A DNA stretch of 64,000 nucleotides from Caulochytrium protostelioides (GCA_003615045.1 ML014198.1:1-64000), one strand, 5' to 3'; counted from the first letter of the stretch, positions 53,401 to 62,996 are shown. Translations and numbers: made by a program. The notes: a model not told the origin generated them from the sequence alone.

Positions 53401-56004
53401 GTGGAGCTCGACGCGGACGACGGCACCGCCCCGCCGGCTGAGAGCAGCGGGGTGGCGCCGGCGGCCGGCCCGCAGGTGTGCATGTCGGCCGTGGACGCCG
53501 CGGCGCGCATCGACGACGGCCTCGACGTGCTGCGCGGCGGCCGTCTCGTCGGCGCGCAGTATGTGGACTTGGCGCCGCTGTTCTCCGTGTTCGGGGCGCC
53601 GTATGCCACTGCTGAGCCGTCGGCGCGCGTGCTGCGCCACCTCCTGGCCGACCGCCACGTGGTCGCGCAGCTGCGATCCAGCGCCGCGTCGGCGCGCGGG
53701 CCGGCGAGCGACACGCCGGTGTGGCAGCTGGCCGCGAGCCTAGTGACGTTCGGCGGGCACAGCGGGCTGACGGTCGTCGTGGCCGCGACACAGGTGCGCT
53801 GCTCGCAGATCGAAGCGTCGCTCGTCGGGCCGCTGCTCGTCGGCAAAACGCTGACGCGCGAGACGGCCTACGGTGACGTCGTGCGGCTCCTGCAAACCTG
53901 TCACGTGGTCATCGTGACGCCCGAGCGGCTCCAGTCGGACGCCTTCCTGGCCGCGGTGCAGACGACGCGGCGTCCGCTCGCGCTCGCCGTGATCGATGCC
54001 GCCGACCACTATGTGCCTAGTCACCCGCAGTACCGTTTCGCCATGACCCAATGCCTCGCGGTGCTGCGCCACATGCCCGCCGCCGTCCGCCCCGCGGTCC
54101 TCGCACTGGCGAGCCCCTACACCGACCACACCCTCATGGCCGCGCTCGTGGAGACGCTCCGCATCGCCACCGATCCGACGGCATCGACGTCCGAGGCGGC
54201 GGTGGAAGTCGTGACGGACGCGGTCGCAGACGCGGGCGCCAACGCCGAGGGCGATGCGGGCGAACGAGCGACGCCGACGCGCTTGCCCGCGGCGCTGCGC
54301 TGGCACTGTGATGTGTTGACTGAAGACGTGCAACGCGATGAGCGGCTGATGACGATTGTCGACGGGCATACGCAGCGGAACGCGCTCGTGCTGACCGCAT
54401 ACCCTCAGCAGGCGGAGCAGGTCGCCTCGCGACTCCGGCGGCACGGCATCGACGCCGAGACGTACCACGGGCAGAAGGGCAAGTCCCAGAACGACGCCGC
54501 GGCGCGGCAGTTCGGCACGCCAAAGTGCCGCTGTCTGGTCGCGACGACATTCCCGGCCCTGCGCCCGGAGCTCAAGCTCCATACGCTCGTGCAGTATGCG
54601 CTGCCGCGTGGGCCCGACGCCTTCACGGACGCCATTGCCCAGATGGCCTCGACCGTGACCTTGACGGCGGCCTCGACGGCGGCGACAGGCGCTGCAGCGG
54701 CACCGGCGCCCACCGTCGCTGTTTACACGATGCTGCTGGCGAGCGAGTACCAGCAACTCCGCGTCAAGCACGCGCTTGCGATCGCGCACCCGACGGAGGT
54801 GGCGATGGTGCTGCGCCACATCCACTGGCAGTCCTTGGCGCCGCCGGCGGCGCTGGAGCGTGCGACACGACGCCACGCACCGCCATCTGCGACCGCGACG
54901 GCCGCGGCGGTCGCGCAGCCATGGTCGCGGCCCGCGGCAGGCCTGTTGATCCCCGAGCGGCTCGAGACGACGCTCGCGTTCACGCGGCAACAGATCGATC
55001 TGCTCGTGGGCACGCTGGCGCAGGCGGCGCCGCAGTGGACGTTCGCGAGCGCTTATGCGTTCTTTGAGATCCGCCTTATCAAGACGACGCTCGCGGACGC
55101 CGACCGCGCGCTGCTCTCCGAGGGCGGGCTGGCGTTCTACCAGGCGCTCGTGCAGCATCTGGGGGGCGCCGACGCGCCCCCGGACGCGCGCATCGGACTC
55201 CACCAGCTCTGCCAGTGGGCCCGTGCGCCGTATGCCGTCGCCTACAAGATGCTGCTACAGCTCCGACGGCACCGCTTTGTCGCCATGAGCCCGAGTCTTC
55301 CGGCGCTGCTGCTCCAGCACGTCGACGCCCAGGCCTGGGGAATCGGCGATCTGTCGCGTTCCGCAGCATCAGGCGAGGAACGCCACGAAGCGGAGCAGGT
55401 CGCGGCGCGCTTCCTGGCCGCGTACCAAGCCGTCACGCAGCGGGCGTTGACGCGGGTCGACGCGTGGTGGAAGCTGATGCGATGGAACGCCGAGCGATCG
55501 AAAGCCGCGGTCGATGGCGCTCAGTCTGATCCCGCGATCGCTGCTTTGGAAGCGTGGATGGCGGGCACGCAGCCCACGGCCCTGCTGGCAGCGTCGCCGT
55601 CGCCGCCACCGCCACCATCGCCGTTGTGTTTGACCGAGATGGAGATCAAGTATGGCTGGTCGGACCCGGAGCTCTGCCAAACCGCGAAGCGCGAGTTCGG
55701 CTTCTCGACGCTCGAGATCCGCCTGTTTCTCCATCAGGAGCGCGCGCTGCTGCTGGACAAGGCCAAGGAAGCGTGGGCCGTGCAGCGGCGGGCGGGCCTC
55801 ACGGCCCGGGACCTGACGCTGCCGTGCGCAGGCCTCAACGGCCGCCACGTGGCGGCCCTCTTCCACGGCGTCGGCTCTGCGCCGTTCCCGACCGCGCTCT
55901 GGAGCCGCCACGCGAGCTGGGGCAAGTGCCGCAGCCTGGCGCCGGCCGACATCACGCGCATCGTGGACGCGGGGCTGGCCGCGATGCTCGAAAAGCCGTC
56001 CTAA
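50407..56004 (+). CDS. RECQL4: RECQL4/Sld2 homologue with degenerate helicase core
   Basis: RECQL4 and yeast Sld2 load the replicative CMG helicase at origins. From the ATG at 50407 this protein has 1865 residues. A Sld2/DRC1-type motif lies at about 274-330 (LKEWERRFVAAYGRPP, IAATYRTHSKLRREL). A second RECQL4-type motif is near 924 (NFRAYNLRGKS). A RecQ-like core follows at about 1048-1440. The RECQL4-specific C-terminal region continues to the end (RHVAALFHGVGSAPFP near 1813). Every catalytic motif of the core is altered: the Walker A position reads RGPASDTP (about 1097-1104), DEAH reads DAAD (1197-1200), motif III reads ALASPYTD, motif V reads VATTFPALRP (about 1378) and the motif VI arginines are gone (DAIAQMASTVTL, about 1408). 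ATPase activity is therefore not expected, yet the frame is intact. Confidence 0.85.
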   Translation: MAKNLMADLAAVAQAMSQHGPDAAASPRRRPSHPLLSADDVLALPSSSPHARPLPLSLPLSPRSAPLRQSSPRSARSPPASAASAAAGAPPLPPVTPTRRRHAPLRCLTGSPVGPRSPRIAATAAGALPPGSPATPTTPTSRPRPAMLSASPLSASHASHRPPVASPLSATKRRRPHAAGGDAVVVQGTPRHAQPVMRPMSSLVPPSGNARLSSPRSAASPKHRLHVARSPASPASRLSRASPLQAAAVVPASSPRSAPPPRTVSTASLSDATLDAQLQKVKWKLKEWERRFVAAYGRPPALTDVDALPEIAATYRTHSKLRRELKRRQAAAAADDAGASSAQSSAAPAAVSSPATVPASAPILTTEAEAETPVLPTAFLLQNRRTQSPTRDPEATAGEAAAGADAASGSGGGGGGDEDEVGPSPHRMERRAAAGAPAPALVRRLGSTRRTLTASLRHASSMPSVLSPRTDVVMATATATATAAAAAADARYAVDVNPHAALFGAHLRRNYQPPPRPLVPEEDEGEEDDAADPARRAVPNHVLLGGTFSARQALRTTTTTTMASATAASYRSNVTTTATTTTTTTTTTAAETASHGGAEATTVDTYAQTTTLATSATAPLPPLAPVPATITGLSPDCLVIHEIAGDAQDASHLRQASQEALLSGKAIAPAAEAPGGATNAPEAAASTAASTAAASTGASEKSRRHWVAPGAFALRMPRRGALSSHQFRRVHTMPNLLQSAATTAAAPSPSPSHAVFPAEASDPPVASLDSDPPSEALTRPAQPLSDAVDVDDAELSEFGDSDAGVDPSPDGVDDDEDALLDDMVEAMAPTAATDAGAATSVSGLTPASARALAAMRDHLAHFADLERGHAAAQATSALANDSQYQRHVHAKRRKLGPTPAERHEKASATLARASRPRAGAVSQNFRAYNLRGKSASRGGGGGGGGARGRGHGRGRGGLATRRAKPAGTSGAACVDAGETNDAQARFDTAAVDDWMLEDVELDADDGTAPPAESSGVAPAAGPQVCMSAVDAAARIDDGLDVLRGGRLVGAQYVDLAPLFSVFGAPYATAEPSARVLRHLLADRHVVAQLRSSAASARGPASDTPVWQLAASLVTFGGHSGLTVVVAATQVRCSQIEASLVGPLLVGKTLTRETAYGDVVRLLQTCHVVIVTPERLQSDAFLAAVQTTRRPLALAVIDAADHYVPSHPQYRFAMTQCLAVLRHMPAAVRPAVLALASPYTDHTLMAALVETLRIATDPTASTSEAAVEVVTDAVADAGANAEGDAGERATPTRLPAALRWHCDVLTEDVQRDERLMTIVDGHTQRNALVLTAYPQQAEQVASRLRRHGIDAETYHGQKGKSQNDAAARQFGTPKCRCLVATTFPALRPELKLHTLVQYALPRGPDAFTDAIAQMASTVTLTAASTAATGAAAAPAPTVAVYTMLLASEYQQLRVKHALAIAHPTEVAMVLRHIHWQSLAPPAALERATRRHAPPSATATAAAVAQPWSRPAAGLLIPERLETTLAFTRQQIDLLVGTLAQAAPQWTFASAYAFFEIRLIKTTLADADRALLSEGGLAFYQALVQHLGGADAPPDARIGLHQLCQWARAPYAVAYKMLLQLRRHRFVAMSPSLPALLLQHVDAQAWGIGDLSRSAASGEERHEAEQVAARFLAAYQAVTQRALTRVDAWWKLMRWNAERSKAAVDGAQSDPAIAALEAWMAGTQPTALLAASPSPPPPPSPLCLTEMEIKYGWSDPELCQTAKREFGFSTLEIRLFLHQERALLLDKAKEAWAVQRRAGLTARDLTLPCAGLNGRHVAALFHGVGSAPFPTALWSRHASWGKCRSLAPADITRIVDAGLAAMLEKPS

Positions 56005-56051
56005 GCGATCGTCCTAAGCGGTTGTCCTCAGCGGTTGTCCTCAGCGGTTGT
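56000..56051. repeat. 13-bp repeat spanning the RECQL4-like stop codon
   Basis: Four 13-bp units, CCTAAGCGATCGT, CCTAAGCGGTTGT and two of CCTCAGCGGTTGT. The first unit contains the TAA stop of the coding sequence, so expansion or contraction here could affect the 3' end. Confidence 0.8.
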
Positions 56052-57337
56052 CTCGAGCAGTCTCCTCGGGGTGTGCTCGATCTGATCCAGGCTGTTTGCC
56101 GAGGGGTGCTCAGTCCCGCAACATTGTGTCAAACGCAGATGCGCATCCTCTTCGCCTATGGTGCAGCAATACCGTCGTGCATGGCGCGATGGCGACGAAA
56201 GTTCGCGATTGAGCACGACTGCCCTCCCCTCTGTACGACTCACATCGGCTCACCATTGATTGCGAGTCAGGACCGCACCGGTCGGCTCTGGTCCCCGACG
56301 GCATCGCGGTTGTCACCTGATCCGTGGGGAGAAATAACCTGTCCGCAGAGCCATGGTGGCGTCTCATGGCTCATCTTGTCTCTCCCGCCCTCGCTCGCCG
56401 ATGGAGTGTCTGATGGCCGGCTGGTTCGTCAGAAATCAGATCTGCACGTGCTGCACTTCACCATATGCGCGTCTTCAGAAGGATATGCCGCGATGTGCGC
56501 AATGTGCCGGCGAGTGGCCGGGTGAGCAGCGGCAGGAAGATCGACCCATGCGGCAAACTCCATCTCACTGGTGAACCGGGGCCGGACGACGAGACGTGGA
56601 GAACCAAAATGGGAGGAGGCTTAGCAGTGATCCTCCAGCTGTCAGTCGGACTGTGGCTTTGACCAGACCACGCCGACCTCGCAGTACGCACCGCATAACT
56701 CAACTCAACGTTTATATTCTCAGCCTCAGGGCGACCCTGTTAGCAGAGTGCCGATAGACGCAACCGCTTCAGATGGGCCTTTTAGAGCCCTTTAAGAGCC
56801 ATTTTAAGAGGCATGTGCAACCCTGAAGCCCTGAAGGTCTCTGAATCTGACGTGGTCTTTGCAAACATTTACAAGCATTTACAAACATGTACGTTACATC
56901 CAATATGAGAAGACGGGCATTTTGGCTGACGTTGAGCCACAAGTTTACGACGGATGAAATTTCTATGATTTAGGAAATGTTTATTTGTTCGACGCTGGGA
57001 ACGAGCCATTTCATGCTTCTCTGCTGTGGTTGTACATGTCTCAACATGCACATGCACATGCCCGTGACAGCGCAGATGGCATAATGAGCCATTTTCGACA
57101 ACCCACATCTCTGCCTCACCGCTGCATTGGCATTTACAAATGCAAACGGCGTGAGTACTAAAGACGGTACATTATTCTCATCCTCACTCTTTCAGGATAG
57201 TTTGCGTTTTGTTCAGCATTTCTCATTCTTCGCCAACCCTGTTAGTGTCCCAACTGCCCCTTGGCGGAGCTTCATCCCTCATCCCTCGTCCTAATCTTCG
57301 CCCTTGTTTCACGCATCTCATCTGAAGGTGTCTCAAA
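56005..57337. other. spacer changing from GC-rich to AT-rich
   Basis: 1.3 kb without a recognised gene. G+C falls steadily from left to right; 56.7-57.2 kb is the most A/T-rich stretch of the window, with CATTTACAAA-type repeats near 56865-56890, GCCATTTTAAGAG-like repeats near 56780-56815 and CACATG repeats near 57045-57065. The right end is presumably the promoter of the secreted-protein gene. Confidence 0.55.
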
Positions 57338-58735
57338 ATGTTGTTGCTCCGCCGCAACAATGGGGTGCTGCTCGTCATGTTTGTCCTTGCCGTATGCCAG
57401 CTTGTCATGGGCGAATTAATCGATCAAACCGAAGTCGTTCGGGATTCAGCAATGCATCTCCCGGCCTCAGAGACATTAAAATCACGAGCGAACACAAAGC
57501 CGACGAGGAACTTTCTGAACTTGTTTGCATATCGATCCAGCCGCTACGTCGATCATGTTCCTGTGTTGACTCTGGAACACTTACGCGGTTCAGATGTACC
57601 CAGGCTCTCCAGTAAAAACACCAAGTTGATGGATGCCGAGACTATCAAATACTTGGACAAATACACCGCAAACGAACTTGCTAAGAGTGCCTACCAAGAA
57701 ATGATGAACCCGGACAGAAACAATCGTGATCTCCTGTATTTACGGGCGTATGTGGGAAAGCTCGGCAATCAGTCACCTTCAAGTGCGCTTACATCGGCCC
57801 AGATTGGAAAGGCACGGGCCATCACCCATGCGATCGATTTGGCCGTCGCCAAGGAATTGTTGACCAAGCATATGCACCTGAAGGCTTTCAAAAAAGAACT
57901 TGCCGAGTGGTCGGAGTTCTTCAATTATCTTCATTTTGTGATGCTCCGTAACGAGAGCCTTTCCACAAAAAGTCCTGAGGCTCAGTCAGCCAAAGATCGA
58001 GCTACAGCGGACAGAAAACTCGCGTTGCTGTCTGTTTTGTTCCTCTCATCGGTGGACATCCGCGTGGCTATTGAATTCCTTCACCGCATTCCCCCTCCTA
58101 AAACGCATGATCCCGACATGCACCACTGTCCATTTCACAGTACGCTGCGTAAAATGCGTGAGATCATGCCACGAGGCTCAAGCACTGCCTTGTGGAGTTG
58201 CCGCCTGAAAGCTGCGTATAGCTCTGCTTTGGTGCAGGATCAGCATGTTATCGTCGACCATTTCTTGGACAAGCTCGGGTCCTATGCCGCCCATTTCAAA
58301 TTGACCACAGCACTCGCGAACAGCCAGCAGGGATCAGCGGAATTTGCTTCAGACAATTTTGAGCGTACGTACTCCCTGACCGAGACTGTTCATAAACTCT
58401 TCCAAGTCCTCAAGAAGGAGTCTGAAGTCATTGCGCGCCTTGAACAGAAAGGCATATTCAACTTTGAGACAACGCATGAACCACACCGCGGTGATTATGC
58501 TCACTTCGCGATTCAATCAGCCGTCTCCTTGAGCCAGTTGAATGTGATAGGCTTCTCACCATCGGACCCAACCACTGGCCTGCAATTTGTAGGCGTGGGC
58601 GATACAGATGTCCAAAGGTTCACTGATTTCATGGAGTCTACGTTAAAGACCACCTCAAGATGGCCCAGCTTCCGCTTCCAACGTCAACCAAGTCAGTGTG
58701 TGATGTGTGAGCCCACCCGTTCCAACCAGTCTTAG
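57338..58735 (+). CDS. secreted helical protein of unknown function
   Basis: A 465-residue protein in a single exon, starting at an ATG after CTCAAA and ending in TAG. The first 25 residues form a clear signal peptide (basic start, hydrophobic core LLVMFVLAVC, small residues before Glu). The mature part is mostly predicted helical and charged (TANELAKSAYQEMMN, KHMHLKAFKKELAEWSEFF, DFMESTLKTTSRW), with few cysteines (HHCPFH, WSCRLK, QCVMCEP). No membrane anchor or enzyme motif was recognised. Unlike every other gene in the window it lacks Ala/Pro low complexity and its codons use A/T-ending third positions freely, with roughly balanced base composition. Secretion plus distinct composition would fit an effector-like or recently acquired gene, but that is inference. 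Confidence 0.75.
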   Translation: MLLLRRNNGVLLVMFVLAVCQLVMGELIDQTEVVRDSAMHLPASETLKSRANTKPTRNFLNLFAYRSSRYVDHVPVLTLEHLRGSDVPRLSSKNTKLMDAETIKYLDKYTANELAKSAYQEMMNPDRNNRDLLYLRAYVGKLGNQSPSSALTSAQIGKARAITHAIDLAVAKELLTKHMHLKAFKKELAEWSEFFNYLHFVMLRNESLSTKSPEAQSAKDRATADRKLALLSVLFLSSVDIRVAIEFLHRIPPPKTHDPDMHHCPFHSTLRKMREIMPRGSSTALWSCRLKAAYSSALVQDQHVIVDHFLDKLGSYAAHFKLTTALANSQQGSAEFASDNFERTYSLTETVHKLFQVLKKESEVIARLEQKGIFNFETTHEPHRGDYAHFAIQSAVSLSQLNVIGFSPSDPTTGLQFVGVGDTDVQRFTDFMESTLKTTSRWPSFRFQRQPSQCVMCEPTRSNQS

Positions 58736-59283
58736 ATAAACTCAATATAGATAAAGCAGTAGCAGTATGGTAGTGACTGTGACTGCCGACGATTGATGTT
58801 CAATCCAATTTGCAGCATTCAATCTGATGATTGCCGATGGAGGCTGATGTGGCCGTGTGGCGCAGCCGATCGGCGCGCATGGACCTGCCCGCCAAGAGGC
58901 GGCTGCGCCGCCTTGCCTCGTAACGGGGCTCGTGTCGGAGATCGGCAACTCTCGGACGAGGTTTCGATATTGGCGCCTGAGGTGACCCGAGCGGGCCGCG
59001 CTTGCGCCGCCCTCTCGGAAAGGGCGGCGGTCATGGGCGATACAATCCACGCGAACGCGCATCCCAATAAGAGCAACGCGTCCCGCCGTCCCGGACGGTC
59101 GGAGTTTTATACCATCAACGACGATCTGGAACTTCGGGCACATCGTCATCAGCATCTGTGTAGAAGTGGCCTACAAGACCGCGGCGCCCGTATGTCTATT
59201 TCAAATATTCGCACTCTCGGTCAATCGATACTAAACGCATTACACGGTCACTTCGCCACGATTGCTCATTTCAAGCAGCGACC
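58736..59283. other. spacer between secreted-protein gene and RIIAD1-like gene
   Basis: 548 bp of intermediate G+C. Short frames on both strands have no recognisable motif. It should carry the 3' UTR of the secreted-protein gene and the promoter of the RIIAD1-like gene. Confidence 0.5.
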
Positions 59284-59735
59284 ATGGTGGATCGTTCGGG
59301 CGCCTCGGCTGCGCGGCCCGCGGCGGCGGCGATGCCAGCCCACATCCTGACACCCAAGCAGCAGGTCGGTGCTTTGACTCCTTACGCGACCGCCTCCTCT
59401 GCTGCTATATATGGCCTGTGTGAGATTCATCGGTGTCCCCTCCGTTGATTCTCACCCGAAAAAGGATATCGCTCATTTTTTCTTTGTAATTGTTCATACG
59501 ATCGATGCGATGTTTTTCTTTTCTGTCATAGATCGAGCACCAGATCAGCAACGAGCGCTATCTGCGGCAGCATCCCGAAGTGCATACGATCATCCGGTGC
59601 CTCACGCGGCAGATCATGAAGCACCAGCCCGACCACATCGAACCGTTCCTCTGCGAGTTTGTCGCGAGCGAGGCCTTCGACACGGCGCTCGCGCGGCTTC
59701 AGACGCGTGGCGCCGCGACGGCGTCTCCACCGTAA
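59284..59735 (+). CDS. RIIAD1: RIIa-domain (RIIAD1-like) protein, two exons
   Basis: A 94-residue protein encoded by exon 1 (59284-59364, 27 codons, ATG in ACCATGG context) and exon 2 (59532-59735, TAA stop). The intron of 167 nt joins in phase 0; its acceptor (CTGTCATAG) is good, while the donor GTCGGT is GT but otherwise off consensus. The product reads LTPKQQ then ISNERYLRQHPEVHTIIRCL and KHQPDHIEPFLCEFV. This is the dimerisation/docking (RIIa, DPY30-like) fold as in RIIAD1, where an LSAEQL motif also precedes NEKYLRxHKEV. Such proteins are typically axonemal and dock on AKAP-like helices in radial spokes or related structures. That the gene is flagellar here is inference, supported by IFT54 in the same window. 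Confidence 0.8.
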
Positions 59736-59886
59736 ATTCTCCACCGTCAATGGTCTAGTGCAGTATAACTCGCCACGGCCGATACAATCCAGGGAATGAG
59801 AAAGAGAGACAGATGTCATGGCGCGCCGACGCGTCACGGAGACGCGTGGATGACTGTCGGCATCGGCGCGGACGCGTCGCGCGAAG

Positions 59887-62477
59887 CTAGACGGCGGGCG
59901 AGGAAGACGAGGGCGGCGGCAGGTGAGGGTGGTCCCAGGTGCTGAGGAGCGTCTGGTAGTGGGCGCCGAGCTGGTTGATGTGGGAGAGCTCGAGCGCGGC
60001 CCACCGCTGGAAGAGCCGCGGAAGCCGCGCCTTCTGCTGATGGATCCAGCGCAGCTCCTCCAGCAAGCAGTAGTAGAGCGCGTCGCGCTTCTCCTTCTGC
60101 GCATCGAGGGCCTCGGCATCCTGGTGCAGCTGAGTCTGGAGGTGACCGAGGTCGTGCTGGGCCCGGGACAGCGTGGCGCGCTCCGTCGCATAGCTGTCGG
60201 AGGCGGGCTCGTCGCGACTGGCCGGCTCGGCATGGGAGTCCGAGCGGCGGTCCGGCGAGCGGCGGCCGCCGTCGGGGCTGAGCGGGCTGGCGGAGTGCTG
60301 CTCCAGGTGCGCGCGGGCCTCGAGCAGCTTCGCGCTCGTGATGCCGTAGCGCGACTCGAGCTTCTCGGTGCCGACGTGCTCTTGGGTCTTCTGCGCGCGC
60401 TGCATCAGCTCGACGCCTGCGAGCAGCATATCGCGGATCTCGACCAGCTCTTCGAGGATGTAATCGTAGACCGCATGCGCCGTCTCCTCCTGGATCTGGC
60501 CGACGGCGTTGATCTGCGTCCCGATGCGCGTGAGCGTCGCGCCGATCTGGCGGCACGGCGCGCAGACGCCGTTTCCGAGCGCCGCGTGCACGCAAGCGTC
60601 GATCGTCGCGCTCTTCGCGAGCGTGCTCGAGAAATCCATGTAGTCTAACGCGGTGCCGTCCTGGCGTCGCGCGAGGCGCTCCAGCACGCCACAGAGCGAC
60701 TCGTAGCACGCGAGCAGGTCTGGGATCTCGCGGCTCAGCAGGTCCGTCACCACGAACGCCGGCGGCACCATCTGCCGCGCCGCCGGCGTAAGCGGCGTCC
60801 GCGTCAGCTCGTCGCTCACGGGCAGCCGGTCCTCGCGCTCCTTGACCCACGCGCTCCAGTCGCGCGGAATCAGCAGAAACGCCCGCACCACCATGTACGC
60901 GCCTAGCACTGGGTGGCGGTGCAGCGCGTTGATGAACCGTGCCAGCCCGCGGCGCCGGCGCTCGATGAACACGTCCGACCGGTCCAGCTTCTTGGGCGGC
61001 AGCAGCGGTACGAGCCGGTGCGGGAACACCCGCAAGAGGTGCTGCCGCAGCCAGGCAAAGTCCGAGTACCGCCGGGTCACGTGGCGCAGTCGCGGTGTTG
61101 GCCGCGCCATTGCTGCCAGAAACGGGCTCATCGCAGCCTGGGCGGAGGAGCCCGACGCGGGGTGGCCGGGCGTCGGCGGGCCGCTCGCGCCGGCGCCGGT
61201 GCCGGCACCGGTCGCCGAGGACGACGAACGCGGCGCCGCGGCGTTCGACGGCGTGCCGACGGCCGTGGCCGTCGCGCTGCCGCCGCCCATGGCTGACTCC
61301 GAGGGCGACCCGAGGTAGCCATGTCCCGTGACGTCCGGCGTCGCAACCGGCAGCTTCGACTCGAGGATGTACTGCACATAGCGCAAGATGAGTCCGCCCT
61401 TCTCGGGCGCGATGCGGACGTGGATCGCGGGGTCGCCGTCGCTCGGCTCGACGGCGAGCCGCGTGTCGCCCTTGATGCGCTCCGAGAGCGCCAGCATCTG
61501 GCGCCGACGGTCGAGGCTCGCGCGGCTCGCGTCGGGATCGCCCACGACCGACGTGTCGATGCCTAGCTGCGGCGCCGACACGGCCTTGACCGGGTTCGCG
61601 TGCCACGTGTGCTGGTGGCGGCTCGGCGTCTGCGCCGGCGAAGCACCGCTCGACGACGAGGCGGCGCCGTGGGCCGGCGGCGGCAGACCGGACGCACCGT
61701 GGCCGCCGCCGTGGCGCCCGAGCGCCGGCGTCCCGCGCGAGGGCAGCACGTCGTCCGGCAGCCGGCGGCCGTGGCCGTCGTGGCGGCTGGCGTCCTCGAG
61801 GCGCGAGACGTGCTTGCCGGCCGCGCTCTCGGCGCCCGTCCCGGCGCTGGGCTGCCGCTCGCGCGCGGCGGCGCCCGCCGTCGCTTCCGGCGGCGTCGCG
61901 AGCGGCTTGGTCGTGAAGCTTTGCCAGGGGTCCGTGATATCGGTTTCGGGCAGGACCGGCGTCATGAGGGTCGGCGTCGCGGCTCGGCCGAGGGGCCGGG
62001 AAGTGCCGCCGAGGCCAGCACCGCCGCCGCTGGCGGCGATCGCAGCCGTGCTGGCCATCGGGTCTGTCGGCGACGAAGCCCATCAAGCCCATCAAGTCCA
62101 TCAAGCCCATCAAGCCCATCAACCCATCGGTCGGTAAGAGCGAACATCGGCGATGCCCGTCGGCGTCACGCAAAAAAAAATACCATCACCGATCACCATC
62201 ATAGGTCGCAGAATCATCGATGCGCAAGGTGAGTCCCTTTCATTGAAGCGATCGGGCATGGCGACGCCCTCGTGGATCGGATCACAGAGCCACCGTGCTT
62301 CGCGTATTGCGCGCATCGATGACCCGCCGCGGCGGGTCGGGTCGGGTCGGGCGTCGCACCCGACTTACCGGTCTGGATGACGGCGGCGAGGTCGGCGGGC
62401 CGGGCCTGCCCGAGGCCCCACGGGTTGCTGTCCTCGAGTTCATGCCGCGGGAACGACGGCAGCTGATCGGGCGTCAT
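59887..62477 (-). CDS. MVP1: Sorting nexin of the SNX8/Mvp1 type (PX-BAR), two exons
   Basis: Mvp1/SNX8 binds endosomal phosphoinositides and drives retrieval tubules. Exon 1 (62477-62369) encodes 36 residues (MTPDQLPSFPRHELEDSNPW…) and ends in G|GTAAGT. Exon 2 (62063-59887) starts after GACAG. Phase 1 joins perfectly to give IQTDPMASTAA and 761 residues in all. If exon 1 is ignored, translation could start at the ATG at 62058 (723 residues). The PX domain starts near residue 259 (LRYVQYILESK) and continues after an insertion of about 90 disordered residues at RRYSDFAWLRQHLL (about 369), LPPKKLDRSDVF and RRRRGLARFINAL. A helical BAR-type region (about 500-760) with ALDYMDFSSTLAKSATID follows. 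It is convergent with the RIIAD1-like gene (151 bp). Confidence 0.88.
62076..62128. repeat. 9-bp repeat CCCATCAAG in the SNX8 intron
   Basis: About five tandem CCCATCAAG units with one variant, inside the 305-nt intron near its acceptor. Confidence 0.8.
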
Positions 62478-62996
62478 GGCCGAAGCCCGTCCGCGGCGAT
62501 CGGAAGCGGCAGGGAGGGGATCGGCAGCGGCAAGGAGCAGGAGCAGAGCGCGCGCGCCAACGAAAGCGAGTGCCGTCGCGTCGTCTGGCCGTCTCGCCGT
62601 CGCCTCTCGCGGTGGCGGCACGATCACCCGAGCGGCGTGGCCGCCTACATCGCCGTCCGCCCGTCTTGGGTCCGATCCGATGCGGACCGATGGATTGGTC
62701 GCCTTCATATCGTGACACGTGGCATCGACCGCAGCGGCGACGGCGGCGACGGCGGCGACGGCGGCAGCGGCAGCGACGACGACGCGCGGGAGCCGGCGGA
62801 TCGTCGTACCACGGGGGCCGAGGCGCCCGGTCCAACCGCTCCCGTCTCGGCGCCCGTGGCGCAGCATGATGCTGCGCCTCATGCACCCGAATGTCCGCTT
62901 TGATCCGGCAGGGCCATCATCGCCAGGATCGCCTTCACCGCGGCGTCCATGGATCGCAACAGCCTTCATTGCTTTTTTTAAACTACACGAGAGCGA
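62478..62996. other. spacer between RanGAP and SNX8 genes
   Basis: 519 bp. It holds a GACGGCG repeat near 62735-62775 and otherwise only overlapping Arg/Ala-rich frames. It must contain the SNX8 promoter and the RanGAP 3' UTR. Confidence 0.5.
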
